Shown: positions 7,464 to 15,610, numbered from the stretch's first letter. The stretch: 19,112 nt of DNA from Actinomycetospora sp. (GCA_025925615.1 JAICLN010000026.1:1-19112); one strand, 5' to 3'. Program-made: numbers and translations. The notes: generated by a model not told the origin, from the letters alone.

Positions 7464-9136
7464 GTGCCATCACCACACCACGGCGCAGTGGCAGCACGGC
7501 GATGAAGCTCGTCGAGACCGCTGCTGACGAGATCGACAGCCGGATCCACCCGGCGGGCGGGATCCGCCGTCAGATCAACAAGGTCTTCCCCACGCACTGG
7601 TCGTTCATGCTGGGCGAGATCGCGATGTACAGCTTCATCGTGCTGCTCATCTCCGGCACCTGGCTGGCGGTCTTCTACGACCCCTCGATGGCCGAGACGA
7701 CCTACGAGGGCACCTACGCGGGCCTGCGTGGTCTGACCATGTCCATGGCGTACGAGTCGACGGTCAACATCTCGATCGACGTCCGCGGCGGCCTGTTCAT
7801 CCGGCAGGTCCACCACTGGGCCGCTCTGCTGTTCGTCGCCGCGATGATCGCGCACATGATGCGGACGTTCTTCACCGGAGCGTTCCGCCGCCCGCGCGAG
7901 ACCAACTGGGTGCTCGGCGTCGTGCTGCTGCTCTCGGGCATGATCGAGGGCTTCATCGGCTACTCGCTGCCGGACGACCTGCTCTCCGGCACCGGCGTGC
8001 GCACGGGCGTCTCGGCGATCATCCTGTCGATGCCGGTGATCGGGACCTGGCTGCACTGGGCGATCTTCGGCGGCGAGTACCCGGGGACGATCATCCTGCC
8101 GCGGTTCTACATCGTCCACGTCTTCCTGCTCCCGGGGATCATCCTCGCGGTGATCGGCGTGCACGTCGCCCTCGTCTGGTTCCAGAAGCACACGCAGTTC
8201 CCCGGGCCCGGCCGCACGGAGCGCAACGTCGTCGGCGTGCGCATCCTGCCGACGTTCGCGAGCAAGGGCGGCGGCTTCATGGTCGTCACGGTCGGCATCA
8301 CGGCCATCATGTCCGGTGTCTTCCAGATCAACCCGATCTGGAAGCTCGGTCCGTACAACCCCACGCAGATCTCCGCCGGCTCGCAGCCCGACTGGTACAT
8401 GGCGGTGTTCGACGGCGCGGTCCGGCTCTGGCCCTCGTGGGAGATGTACCTGTTCGGCCGGTACACCATCCCGTCGATCTTCTTCCCCGCGGTCATCGGC
8501 ATGGGGATCCTGACGACGCTGCTCGCGCTGTACCCGCTGATCGAGCGCAAGCTGACCGGCGACGACGCGCACCACAACCTGCTGCAGCGGCCGCGCGACG
8601 TCCCGGTGCGCACCGCGACCGGGATGATGGCGCTGTCGTTCTACTTCTGGCTGGTCGTGGCCTGCGGGAACGACATCATCGGCTACACGTTCGACATCTC
8701 GCTGAACGTCATGACGTGGATCGGCCGCATCGGGCTGCTGGTGCTGCCGCCGGTCCTCTACTTCGCGACCTACCGGATCTGCCTGGGGCTGCAGCGCACC
8801 GACCGCGAGGTGCTCGAGCACGGTATCGAGACCGGCATCATCAAGCGGCTCCCGCACGGCGAGTTCATCGAGGTCCACCAGCCCCTCGGTGGCGTCGACG
8901 ACCACGGGCACGCCGTCCCGCTCGCGTACCAGGGCGCCAAGGTGCCCAAGCGCATGAACGACCTGGGCTCGGCGGGCTCCCCGGTCAAGGGCGGCTGGTT
9001 CCGCCCCGACCCGGCCATCGAGCAGGACGACGTCCACCACGGCAGCGGCACCGACCCGATGCAGGTGGAGCCGGGCGGCGACCGCGAGCTCGCGGGGCGG
9101 CCCGACGCCGGGCGTCCCCGCGACGTGCGCGACTGA
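7460..9136 (+). CDS. qcrB: Cytochrome b subunit of the bcc complex
   Basis: A 558-residue, multi-helix menaquinol-oxidising cytochrome b. Heme-b ligands are in [19 protein letters not shown] (H118 or H119, and H132) and [20 protein letters not shown] (H220 and H235); the spacing in the second pair is the longer type seen in cytochrome b6-like proteins. The Qo-site motif is PDWY (in [12 protein letters not shown]) in place of the mitochondrial PEWY, as expected for actinobacteria. After the last helix there is a soluble C-terminal extension (about 440-558) that becomes Gly/Asp/Pro-rich at the end. QcrB is the target of bcc inhibitors such as telacebec in mycobacteria (family knowledge). ATG 7460 overlaps the qcrA stop. 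The gene is followed by a strong hairpin. Confidence 0.97.
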   Translation: MSAITTPRRSGSTAMKLVETAADEIDSRIHPAGGIRRQINKVFPTHWSFMLGEIAMYSFIVLLISGTWLAVFYDPSMAETTYEGTYAGLRGLTMSMAYESTVNISIDVRGGLFIRQVHHWAALLFVAAMIAHMMRTFFTGAFRRPRETNWVLGVVLLLSGMIEGFIGYSLPDDLLSGTGVRTGVSAIILSMPVIGTWLHWAIFGGEYPGTIILPRFYIVHVFLLPGIILAVIGVHVALVWFQKHTQFPGPGRTERNVVGVRILPTFASKGGGFMVVTVGITAIMSGVFQINPIWKLGPYNPTQISAGSQPDWYMAVFDGAVRLWPSWEMYLFGRYTIPSIFFPAVIGMGILTTLLALYPLIERKLTGDDAHHNLLQRPRDVPVRTATGMMALSFYFWLVVACGNDIIGYTFDISLNVMTWIGRIGLLVLPPVLYFATYRICLGLQRTDREVLEHGIETGIIKRLPHGEFIEVHQPLGGVDDHGHAVPLAYQGAKVPKRMNDLGSAGSPVKGGWFRPDPAIEQDDVHHGSGTDPMQVEPGGDRELAGRPDAGRPRDVRD

Positions 9137-9166
9137 CGCCGCACGCCTGACCGCACGAACCGCCGG

Positions 9167-9198
9167 ACGGGGCGGGGAGCCACGGCTCCCCGCCCCGT
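9167..9198 (+). terminator. GC-rich hairpin after qcrB, convergent with map
   Basis: A perfect 15-bp inverted repeat: ACGGGGCGGGGAGCC (9167-9181) against GGCTCCCCGCCCCGT (9184-9198), with only two bases between, so the innermost pairs must open. There is no U-tract, as is common for actinobacterial terminators. It lies between the convergent ends of qcrB (9136) and map (9218), so it probably serves both. Confidence 0.8.
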
Positions 9199-9217
9199 TC
9201 GTCGTTCGGGAGCGGGA

Positions 9218-10033
9218 TCAGCGCGCGCCCTGCGCGGCCGGGAGCCGGGTGAGGACCTCGGGGCCGTGCTCGGTCACGGCGACGGTGTGCTCGATGTGCG
9301 CGGCCCGGGTGCCGTCCGCGGTGCGCAGGGTCCAACCGTCGGGGTCCTCGTCGTAGGCGTCGGTGCCGCCGGTGATGAGCATGGGCTCGAGGGCCAGGAC
9401 CAGCCCGGGGCGCAGCCGCAGACCGCGGCCGGGACGGCCCTCGTTGGGCACGTGCGGATCCTCGTGCATCTCGCGGCCGATGCCGTGCCCGCCGTGGCCC
9501 TCCATGAGCCCGTAGCCGGCCGCGCGGCCGACCTCGCCGATGGCATGCGCGACGTCGCCGAGCCGGGCCCCGGGCCGCGCGGCGGCGATGCCCGCGTCGA
9601 GGGCGGCCTGGGTGGTCGCGATCAGGGCCTGGTCGCTCCGGGTGACCCGGGGGTCGGGGTGCTCACCGACGATGAAGGAGACCGCCGCGTCGCCGCTCCA
9701 GCCCCGGTAGCGGGCCCCACAGTCCACGGAGACGAGATCGCCGGGCTCGAGGCTGTAGCGACCGGGGATGCCGTGCACCACGGCGTCGTTGACGCTGATG
9801 CAGGCGACCCCGGGATAGGGCGAGGGCGCCGTCCTCGGGCGGTAGCCCAGGAACAGGGCCTCCGCGCCCGCGTCGGCGATGACTCCGGCGGCGACGGCGT
9901 CGAGCTCGTCGAGCCGCACCCCGACGTGGGCGGCGCTCCGGACGGCCGACAGCGCGGCCGCCGTGATCTCGCCGGCGTGGCGCATCAGCTCGATCTCGTC
10001 GGTGGTCTTGAGCTCGATCACCGCGGACTCCAC
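9218..10033 (-). CDS. map: Type I methionine aminopeptidase
   Basis: A 271-residue cytosolic metalloprotease that removes the initiator methionine. The five metal ligands are all recognisable: D104 and D115 in VSVDCGARYRGWSGDAAVSF, H183 in GHGGHGIG, E216 in LALEPM and E249 in HIEHTV. H87 (VHGIP) and the catalytic-pocket histidine region are present. It is a short class-I enzyme without the N-terminal linker of mycobacterial MapB. GTG 10033 is used; GTG 10021 (protein starting VIELKTTDEI) is equally plausible from family alignments. Gene position between qcrB and ctaF is not shared with M. tuberculosis, where other genes occupy this spot. It is divergent from an XRE regulator across a 37-bp gap with a palindrome. 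Confidence 0.95.
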   Translation of the reverse strand: MESAVIELKTTDEIELMRHAGEITAAALSAVRSAAHVGVRLDELDAVAAGVIADAGAEALFLGYRPRTAPSPYPGVACISVNDAVVHGIPGRYSLEPGDLVSVDCGARYRGWSGDAAVSFIVGEHPDPRVTRSDQALIATTQAALDAGIAAARPGARLGDVAHAIGEVGRAAGYGLMEGHGGHGIGREMHEDPHVPNEGRPGRGLRLRPGLVLALEPMLITGGTDAYDEDPDGWTLRTADGTRAAHIEHTVAVTEHGPEVLTRLPAAQGAR

Positions 10034-10039
10034 AGGCTC

Positions 10040-10053
10040 GGGATAAGTATCCC
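10040..10053. promoter_or_regulatory. Candidate operator palindrome GGGATA-AG-TATCCC
   Basis: A perfect 6-bp inverted repeat with a two-base centre lies in the 37-bp gap between map and the XRE-type gene. It overlaps a minus-strand GATACT (-10-like, 10051-10046) and lies just upstream of the TACTAT box of the regulator. A small HTH protein encoded next to a palindrome often represses its own divergent promoters, so this is a likely binding site. The region is also strikingly A+T-rich against its surroundings. Confidence 0.5.
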
Positions 10054-10058
10054 GGTAT

Positions 10059-10064
10059 TACTAT
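10059..10064 (+). promoter_or_regulatory. Candidate -10 box (TACTAT) of the XRE-type regulator
   Basis: TACTAT is a close match to the -10 consensus and lies six bases before ATG 10071, with no Shine-Dalgarno sequence between; a leaderless transcript is likely. The start codon itself is inside a 10-bp palindrome CACCATGGTG (10067-10076). Confidence 0.5.
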
Positions 10065-10070
10065 CACACC

Positions 10071-10343
10071 ATGGTGCGTGTGCCGCTGACCCCGCAGGAG
10101 CGCGAGCGAGGCCGTCGCCTCGGGGAGGTGCTGCGCGACGCCCGGGGTCCCCGGTCGATGACCGCGGTCGCGGCGGCGGTGGGGATGCCGGTGGAGACGC
10201 TGCGCAAGATCGAGTCCGGTCGGGTGCCGACCCCGGCCTTCTTCACGGTCGCGACCCTGGCCGGCGAGCTGGGGCTGCCGCTCGACGCGGTGGTCGACGC
10301 GTGCGGGGCGCCCGCGGAGCACGAGCAGCCCCGGACGGCCTGA
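10071..10343 (+). CDS. Small XRE-family helix-turn-helix regulator
   Basis: A 90-residue protein that is almost entirely one HTH_3/XRE domain (about 12-75): RERGRRLGEVLRDARG, then MTAVAAAVGMPVETLRKIESGR with the typical second and recognition helices, then TVATLAGELGLPLDAVVDAC. A short polar tail follows. With no second domain, it probably acts as a dimeric repressor or activator near its own gene. ATG 10071 is the only start that fits, and no ribosome binding site precedes it. It is divergent from map and convergent with ctaF. Its regulatory target is unknown; the map/XRE gap is the best guess. There is no adjacent toxin-like gene, so an antitoxin role is not supported. Confidence 0.9.
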   Translation: MVRVPLTPQERERGRRLGEVLRDARGPRSMTAVAAAVGMPVETLRKIESGRVPTPAFFTVATLAGELGLPLDAVVDACGAPAEHEQPRTA

Positions 10344-10367
10344 CCGACCCACCCCGGACGCACGAGC

Positions 10368-10399
10368 GGGCACCGTCGGCCGGGAGGCCGACGATGCCC
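10368..10399 (+). terminator. Hairpin between XRE gene and ctaF
   Basis: GGGCACCGTCGGCC (10368-10381) pairs with GGCCGACGATGCCC (10386-10399) with one mismatch around a GGGA loop. It lies between the convergent ends of the XRE gene (10343) and ctaF (10425) and could stop transcription from either side. Confidence 0.7.
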
Positions 10400-10424
10400 G
10401 TCGTCAGGTCGGGTGCGGGACGAT

Positions 10425-10823
10425 TCAGTGCGCCTCGGGGCCCGCGTGGTACTCGAACACCAGCCCGCACACCGCGATGATCAGGAAGATCACCCCGAGC
10501 ACGATGAGCCACCACTGGTAGAAGGCGAGTCCGATGCCGGTCAGCGCCACGCCCCCGGCCACCGTGATGGGCCAGTAGCTGCTGGGGCTGAAGAAGCCGA
10601 CGTCGCCGGCGCCGTCGGAGACCTCGGCCTCCGGGTTGTCCTCCGGGCGCTCCTCGAGACGCCGGGCGACGAACCGGAAGTAGGTTCCGACGATCAGGCA
10701 GAGGCCGCCGGTGAGGGTCAGCGCGACGATGCCGGCCGCTTCCTTCGAGAGGAAGCCGTAGACGACCGCGCAGACGAAGAAGAACACGGTGAGGAGTTCG
10801 AAGATGCGGGACTCGACCTTCAT
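10425..10823 (-). CDS. ctaF: Cytochrome c oxidase subunit IV, actinobacterial type
   Basis: A 132-residue, four-helix membrane protein (about 7-26, 29-49, 83-103 and 104-126). The MKVESRIFELLTVFFFVCAVVYG start and the FEYHAGPEAH end are typical of actinobacterial CtaF. The loop between helices 2 and 3 holds RRLEERPEDNPEAEV and a short Gly-rich stretch. CtaF is a small subunit of the aa3 oxidase in the bcc-aa3 supercomplex. ATG 10823 follows AGGAGAG at normal spacing. It lies 37 bp downstream of ctaC on the same strand, so the two are probably one operon. Confidence 0.96.
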   Translation of the reverse strand: MKVESRIFELLTVFFFVCAVVYGFLSKEAAGIVALTLTGGLCLIVGTYFRFVARRLEERPEDNPEAEVSDGAGDVGFFSPSSYWPITVAGGVALTGIGLAFYQWWLIVLGVIFLIIAVCGLVFEYHAGPEAH

Positions 10824-10860
10824 TGTCGCGCTCTCCTGTCTGCGATGGTGAGGGTTGTCA

Positions 10861-11853
10861 TCAGAACGCCAGGCGGGTGGTGGGGTCCGGGTTGAACGGG
10901 TGGGTGGTCACCGCGGTGGGCGAGCACAGCGGGCCGCAGTTCATCCGGGCGAGCGCCTCGGCCGCCGAGTACGGCTGGCCGGTGGCCTGGTTCGTCGACT
11001 GGCGCAGCTGCATGTACTGGTCGTAGAGGTTCGGCGGCAGCGCCCGCACCTCGAAGTTCATCATCGCGTGGTACGAGCCGCAGTACTCCGCGCAACGGCC
11101 CACGAAGGAACCGGGCTGCTCGATGCGGTCGATGACCCAGACGTTCTTCTGGTCGTTCTTCTCCGGGTCCGGCATCACGTCGCGCTTGAACAGGAACTCC
11201 GGGATCCAGAAGGAGTGGATGACGTCCTCGGAGTGCTGGGTGAACGAGATCGGCCGGTCGGTCGGCAGGACCAGCAACGGGACCTCGGCCGTCGTGCCGA
11301 TGGTGGCGACCGGCTGTCCGGCCGGGTTCCGCGTCCCCGGGTACTGGAACTCCCAGTTCCACTGGAACGCCGTCACGTCGATCTTCAGCTCGTTGCCGGC
11401 CGGCTCGCGGTCGACGACGTTCTGGACGACGACGGTGAAGTAGAAGAGGACCGCGACCATGATCAGCGGCACCACGGTGAGGACGAGCTCGAGCGGCAGG
11501 TTGTACTGGAACTGGCGGGGCAGCTCGGTGTCCCCGGCCTTGCGGCGGTGGAACGCGACGGTCCAGGCGGTGAGGCCCCAGACGATGACGCCGACGCCGA
11601 GCGCCGCGATCGCCGACCACGTCCACAGGGTCCGCATCATGGTGGCCTCGGGGGTGACGCCCACCGGCCAGCCGAAGCGGATGACCTCCTCGACCGAGCA
11701 CCCGGTCGAGAACAGCGCGACCACGCACGCCAGGACGGCGAGCTGGAGAGCACGCGTCACCCGCCGGGTCCGACGCGCCGGCCTCCGGCCACCCTGCGGT
11801 TCCCGCCCGGCCGGCACCTCCCCGGCCTGCGCAATGCTCGCTGCTCGGCGCAC
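10861..11853 (-). CDS. ctaC: Cytochrome c oxidase subunit II (CuA subunit), lipoprotein
   Basis: A 330-residue protein with an Arg-rich N-terminus, a lipoprotein signal ending in FSTGC (C52), two membrane helices (about 67-90 and 109-133) and the outer cupredoxin domain. The CuA ligands are H213 (VIHSFWIPEF) and the block CAEYCGSYHAMM, giving C254, E256, C258, H262 and M265 or M266. It accepts electrons from QcrC. GTG 11853 is chosen because GAGGAGGG precedes it; GTG 11760 would give a compact 21-residue signal peptide and is a real alternative, though mycobacterial CtaC also has a long N-terminus. The C-terminal tail after the copper domain has a C-x3-C pair (NCGPLC) of unknown role. The 175-bp gap to the divergent asnB holds both promoters. 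Confidence 0.96.
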   Translation of the reverse strand: MRRAASIAQAGEVPAGREPQGGRRPARRTRRVTRALQLAVLACVVALFSTGCSVEEVIRFGWPVGVTPEATMMRTLWTWSAIAALGVGVIVWGLTAWTVAFHRRKAGDTELPRQFQYNLPLELVLTVVPLIMVAVLFYFTVVVQNVVDREPAGNELKIDVTAFQWNWEFQYPGTRNPAGQPVATIGTTAEVPLLVLPTDRPISFTQHSEDVIHSFWIPEFLFKRDVMPDPEKNDQKNVWVIDRIEQPGSFVGRCAEYCGSYHAMMNFEVRALPPNLYDQYMQLRQSTNQATGQPYSAAEALARMNCGPLCSPTAVTTHPFNPDPTTRLAF

Positions 11854-12015
11854 CGCTGGCTGCCCTCCTCGAGGCCGTGCGACCTCGGGCGACGCCACCC
11901 TCGGTCCGGACACGGGGAGACTAGCCGAGCGGACCACTACGCGCTGTCGGAGGGGAGCACGACGGCGCGGTGGGGAGCCCGACGGGTGGCGCTCGGGGCA
12001 GTCGGCCCCCCTCGC

Positions 12016-12021
12016 CATACT
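12016..12021 (+). promoter_or_regulatory. Candidate -10 box (CATACT) of asnB
   Basis: CATACT differs from TATACT in one base and lies seven bases before GTG 12029. The intervening GGGGCGC is not a clear ribosome binding site at this spacing. It suggests a leaderless asnB transcript. Confidence 0.4.
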
Positions 12022-12028
12022 GGGGCGC

Positions 12029-13966
12029 GTGTGCGGGCTGATGGGTTGGATCACGGCGGACGGCACGGCGGCACGGCACTCGGCGGACGTCGAGGGCGCG
12101 CTGCCCTGCATGCGCCACCGCGGGCCGGACGAGTCGGGCACCTGGCACGACGACGAGGTGGTCCTCGGCTTCAACCGGCTCTCGATCATCGACGTCGAGG
12201 GGTCGCACCAGCCCCTGGAGTTCCCGCCGGCCGGTGAGGCGGCCGGGCGCTACCGGATCGTCTTCAACGGCGAGATCTACAACTACCTCGAGCTGCGTGC
12301 GGAGCTGGCGCGCGAGCACGGGGTCGCCTTCGCCACCGAGGGCGACACCGAGGCCATCGTCGCGGCCTACTCGGTGTGGGGCGCCGACGCGGTGCCGCGG
12401 CTGCGCGGGATGTTCACCTTCCTCATCTGGGACACGCACGAGCGCGTGCTCTTCGGCGCGCGGGACCCGTTCGGCATCAAGCCGCTGTTCTTCGCCGCGG
12501 GCGCGAACGGCGTCGCCTTCGCCAGCGAGAAGAAGAGCCTCCTGCAGGTGCTCGAGCCCCTCGGCGCGTCGACCGCGGCGCCCGACCCGGCGGCCCTGCA
12601 GAACTACCTGACGCTGCAGTACGTGCCCGAGCCCGCGACGCTGCACCGCGCGGTCCGGCGGGTCGAGTCCGGGTGCACGTTCACCGTCTCCCCCGGCGAG
12701 CCGGTCAGCGTGCAGCGCTACTTCACCCCGCGGTTCGACGAGCGGCCCATCCCCCGGGGCGACACCGCGGAGGAGACCCGGCGCCACGAGGAGATCACCG
12801 AGGTCCTGCGCGACTCGGTGGCCAAGCACATGCGCGCCGACGTCACGGTCGGGTCCTTCCTCTCCGGCGGCATCGACTCGACGGTCATCGCGGCGCTCGC
12901 CCGGGAGCACAACCCGGACCTGATCACCTTCACGACGGGGTTCGAGCGGGCCGGGTACTCCGAGGTCGACGTCGCCGCGGAGTCGGCGGAGGCGATCGGG
13001 GTCCGCCACGTCGTCCGCACCGTGTCCGCCCAGGACATGATGGACGCGCTGCCGCTGATCGTCTGGTACCTGGACGACCCGGTGGCCGACCCGGCCCTCG
13101 TGCCGCTGTACTTCGTGGCGAACGAGGCCCGCAAGCACGTCAAGGTCGTGCTCTCCGGCGAGGGGGCCGACGAGCTGTTCGGCGGCTACACCATCTACAA
13201 GGAGCCGATCTCCCTCGCGCCGTTCGACAAGCTGCCCGGCGCGGTGCGCAAGCTCGCGGGGGCGCTCTCGGAGCGGCTGCCGACCGGGGTGCGCGGCAAG
13301 GACCTGCTGCGCCGTGGTGCGCTCCCCCTCGAGGAGCGCTACTACGGCAACGCCCGCAACTTCTTCCCCGCCCAGCTCGACGCGGTGCTGCGCGGGTACG
13401 ACGACGAGCTCTCCCACACCGACGTGACGGCCTCGGTGTACGCCGGGTCGCGCGACTGGGACCCGGTCGCCCGCATGCAGCACGTCGACCTCTTCACCTG
13501 GCTGCGCGGGGACATCCTGGTCAAGGCCGACAAGATGACCATGGCCAACTCGCTGGAGCTGCGGGTCCCGTTCCTCGACCCCGAGGTGTTCCGGGTGGCC
13601 TCGGCGCTGCCGACCGATCAGAAGATCGCCCACGGCACCACCAAGTACGCCCTGCGGCGCGCGATCGAGGGGATCGTCCCGCCGCACGTGCTGCACCGTC
13701 GCAAGCTCGGCTTCCCGGTCCCGATCCGGCACTGGCTGGCCACCGACATGCTCGACTGGGCCCGCACGATCGTCCGCGAGTCGCAGACCGACGCGATCCT
13801 CGACAAGGCCGCCGTGCTGCGCCTGATCGACTCCCACCGCGCCGGCCCGGTCGACCACTCGCGGCGCATCTGGACGCTGCTGGTGTTCATGCTCTGGCAC
13901 GGCATCTTCGTCGAGCAGCGCATCAGCCCGGCGATCCCGGAGCCGCAGTACCCGGTCTATGCCTGA
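12029..13966 (+). CDS. asnB: Glutamine-dependent asparagine synthetase family amidotransferase (AsnB/LtsA)
   Basis: A 645-residue, two-domain enzyme. The class-II glutaminase domain begins with the catalytic Cys2 exposed after Met removal (CGLMGWI), with RLSIID and NGEIYNY downstream. The C-terminal synthetase domain has the PP-loop SGGIDST near 279-285. GTG 12029 is the only start that makes Cys the second residue; the frame is open far upstream but overlaps ctaC. By family and position it corresponds to M. tuberculosis Rv2201 and C. glutamicum LtsA. These are linked to amidation of meso-diaminopimelate in peptidoglycan as well as, or in place of, making free asparagine. Which substrate is used here cannot be read from the sequence. 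Confidence 0.95.
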   Translation: MCGLMGWITADGTAARHSADVEGALPCMRHRGPDESGTWHDDEVVLGFNRLSIIDVEGSHQPLEFPPAGEAAGRYRIVFNGEIYNYLELRAELAREHGVAFATEGDTEAIVAAYSVWGADAVPRLRGMFTFLIWDTHERVLFGARDPFGIKPLFFAAGANGVAFASEKKSLLQVLEPLGASTAAPDPAALQNYLTLQYVPEPATLHRAVRRVESGCTFTVSPGEPVSVQRYFTPRFDERPIPRGDTAEETRRHEEITEVLRDSVAKHMRADVTVGSFLSGGIDSTVIAALAREHNPDLITFTTGFERAGYSEVDVAAESAEAIGVRHVVRTVSAQDMMDALPLIVWYLDDPVADPALVPLYFVANEARKHVKVVLSGEGADELFGGYTIYKEPISLAPFDKLPGAVRKLAGALSERLPTGVRGKDLLRRGALPLEERYYGNARNFFPAQLDAVLRGYDDELSHTDVTASVYAGSRDWDPVARMQHVDLFTWLRGDILVKADKMTMANSLELRVPFLDPEVFRVASALPTDQKIAHGTTKYALRRAIEGIVPPHVLHRRKLGFPVPIRHWLATDMLDWARTIVRESQTDAILDKAAVLRLIDSHRAGPVDHSRRIWTLLVFMLWHGIFVEQRISPAIPEPQYPVYA

Positions 13967-14079
13967 GGTGCGCGGGATGGTGCCCGACGCAACGATCGGG
14001 CTGTCGCCGGTCAACCCATCACCTACGGTGGTCCGTTGATCCGGAGCGAGTAGCACTATCGAGAGGAGAGCCCGGCCCG

Positions 14080-15069
14080 ATGGACGTCCTGGGTATCGGC
14101 AACGCGATCGTCGACGTGCTCACGCAGACCGACGACGACACCATCACCGCCTTCGACCTGCCGAAGGGGGGCATGACGCTCGTCGATCAGGACCAGGCCG
14201 AGGCGCTCTACGCGAAGGCCGGCCGGACGACGGAACGTTCCGGGGGGAGCGTCGCCAACACGATCGCCATCGCGGCCGCCCTCGGCGGGGACACCGGCTA
14301 CGTCGGGAAGGTCCACGACGACCAGCTCGGCGCCTCGTTCACCTCCTCGATCCGCAGCCACGGCGTGAGCTTCCGCACCGCGCCCCTCACCGACGGCCCC
14401 TCGACGGCCCGCTGCCTGGTGCTGGTGACCCCCGACGGCGAGCGCACGATGGGCACGTACCTCGGCGCCTGCACGGCCCTCGGCCCGTCGGACATCGACC
14501 AGGAGGAGGTCGCAGGCTCGGCGGTCACCCTGATCGAGGGCTACCTCGCCGACACCGAGCACGCGCGGGCGACCATCGGCAAGATCATCGACGCGTCCGC
14601 GAAGAGCGAGGCCCGCGTCGGGCTCACGCTCTCCGACGCCGGCTGCGTGGAGCGCCACCGCGACTACTTCCGCGAACTGACCCGGGAGAACGTCGAGATC
14701 CTCATCGCCGACGAGGACGAGGTCGCGGCGCTGGTCGGCGACGAGCCGATCGGTTCCCTGCTGCGGGGCGGCGGCGGCAACTGCGAGCTCGTCGTCGTCA
14801 CCCACGGCGCGAAGGGCTCGACGATCTACGCCGAGGGCGGGACGAAGCACGAGGTCGAGGCGCGGCCGGCCGACGAGCTCGTCGACACCACGGGTGCGGG
14901 CGACGCCTACGCCGGCGGCTTCCTCTACGGCCTGGTGCGCGGCTTCGAGCTGCCGGTGGCCGGGCGGATCGGCTCCGTGGCCGCGTCGCACGTGGTGGCC
15001 CAGCTCGGCGCGCAGCCCCCGGAGAACCTCAAGTCGCGGGTCGCCGCGGATGTGCCCGAGGCCGGCTGA
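14080..15069 (+). CDS. PfkB-family sugar/nucleoside kinase, adenosine kinase-like
   Basis: A 329-residue ribokinase-fold kinase. The N-terminus (DVLGIGNAIVDVL, then KGGMTLVD and SGGSVANTIAIAAALGG) is the adenosine-kinase-like subgroup pattern. The second PfkB signature DTTGAGDAYAGGFLYG carries the catalytic base D275 and the anion hole. Expected reaction: ATP-dependent phosphorylation of adenosine or a related nucleoside or sugar in the cytosol. At this locus M. tuberculosis has AdoK (Rv2202c), but in the opposite orientation and, as I recall its sequence, from a clearly different PfkB subgroup. ATG 14080 follows GAGAGGAGAG (14061-14070). TACGGT at 14024-14029 is a possible -10, leaving a 5' leader of about 45-50 bases. 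It ends at a pair of strong hairpins. Confidence 0.9.
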   Translation: MDVLGIGNAIVDVLTQTDDDTITAFDLPKGGMTLVDQDQAEALYAKAGRTTERSGGSVANTIAIAAALGGDTGYVGKVHDDQLGASFTSSIRSHGVSFRTAPLTDGPSTARCLVLVTPDGERTMGTYLGACTALGPSDIDQEEVAGSAVTLIEGYLADTEHARATIGKIIDASAKSEARVGLTLSDAGCVERHRDYFRELTRENVEILIADEDEVAALVGDEPIGSLLRGGGGNCELVVVTHGAKGSTIYAEGGTKHEVEARPADELVDTTGAGDAYAGGFLYGLVRGFELPVAGRIGSVAASHVVAQLGAQPPENLKSRVAADVPEAG

Positions 15070-15090
15070 GCCCGCTCGTCCTCCGACAGC

Positions 15091-15138
15091 ACGAACGGTC
15101 CGTTCGTCACCTTCTCGGGTGACCAACGGACCGTTCGT
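15091..15138 (+). terminator. 21-bp hairpin downstream of the adenosine kinase-like gene
   Basis: Arms 15091-15111 and 15118-15138 are complementary at 20 of 21 positions around the loop TTCTCG. The outer 17 bases of each arm are themselves nearly palindromic around ACGAACGG/CCGTTCGT, so alternative foldings exist. It is the first of two hairpins in the convergent gap and probably ends the plus-strand transcript. The unusual nested symmetry also fits a dispersed repeat. Confidence 0.75.
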
Positions 15139-15157
15139 CCGTCCGGGGAGGGCGCCG

Positions 15158-15209
15158 ACGACGACGAGAGCCCCCGGGTTTGCGCGGATCCGGGGGCTCT
15201 CGTCGTCGT
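15158..15209 (-). terminator. Perfect 20-bp hairpin between adenosine kinase-like gene and erpA-like gene
   Basis: ACGACGACGAGAGCCCCCGG (15158-15177) is exactly complementary to 15190-15209, with a 12-base loop. It lies 14 bp beyond the stop of the minus-strand iron-sulfur carrier and is almost certainly its terminator. It works for both strands by symmetry. There is no U-tract. Confidence 0.88.
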
Positions 15210-15223
15210 GGGGTACCGCGACT

Positions 15224-15610
15224 TCAGTTGAAGCTGTCGCCGCAGGCGCAGGAACCCGTCGCGTTCGGGTTGTCGATCGTGAAGCCCTGCTTGTCGATGG
15301 TGTCGACGAAGTCGATGGTGGCGCCCATCACGTACGGCGCGCTCATCCGGTCCACGGCGACCTTGAGGCCGCCGAAGTCGCGGTAGAGGTCGCCGTCGAG
15401 GCTGCGGTCGTCGAAGAAGAGCTGGTAGCGCAGACCCGCGCAGCCACCCGGCTGGACGGCGATGCGCAGGTGCATGTCGTCGCGGCCCTCCTGGTCGAGC
15501 AGGGCCTTCGCCTTGCTCGACGCGGCCTCGCTCAGCTCGACGCCGTGCTCGCCCGGCGCCGGGGTGGCGGGGGCAGCCGGGTCGGTGATGGGGGCGTTCT
15601 CGACGGTCAT
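15224..15610 (-). CDS. erpA: A-type iron-sulfur cluster carrier (HesB/IscA/ErpA family)
   Basis: A 128-residue protein with a disordered Pro/Ala-rich leader (1-22) followed by the HesB/IscA fold. The three family cysteines are present: C57 in GGCAGLRY, then C121 and C123 in SCACGDSF close to the C-terminus. Such proteins carry [2Fe-2S] or [4Fe-4S] clusters to client enzymes in the cytosol. Position matches M. tuberculosis Rv2204c. Clients in this neighbourhood could include the Rieske protein, but that is only a guess. ATG 15610 is preceded by AGGGAG at good spacing. The gene is monocistronic or at the end of a unit with the small membrane protein 200 bp upstream. The ErpA name is used for the family; the exact member type is not certain. 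Confidence 0.95.
   Translation of the reverse strand: MTVENAPITDPAAPATPAPGEHGVELSEAASSKAKALLDQEGRDDMHLRIAVQPGGCAGLRYQLFFDDRSLDGDLYRDFGGLKVAVDRMSAPYVMGATIDFVDTIDKQGFTIDNPNATGSCACGDSFN

Noticed and set aside
10071..10343. Antitoxin of a toxin-antitoxin pair
   Set aside because: The XRE protein has no adjacent small toxin-like gene; its divergent neighbour is a complete methionine aminopeptidase.
12029..13966. asnB as part of a lasso-peptide or other natural-product cluster
   Set aside because: The gene context is the conserved housekeeping locus (ctaC-asnB) and no precursor peptide, protease or tailoring gene is nearby.
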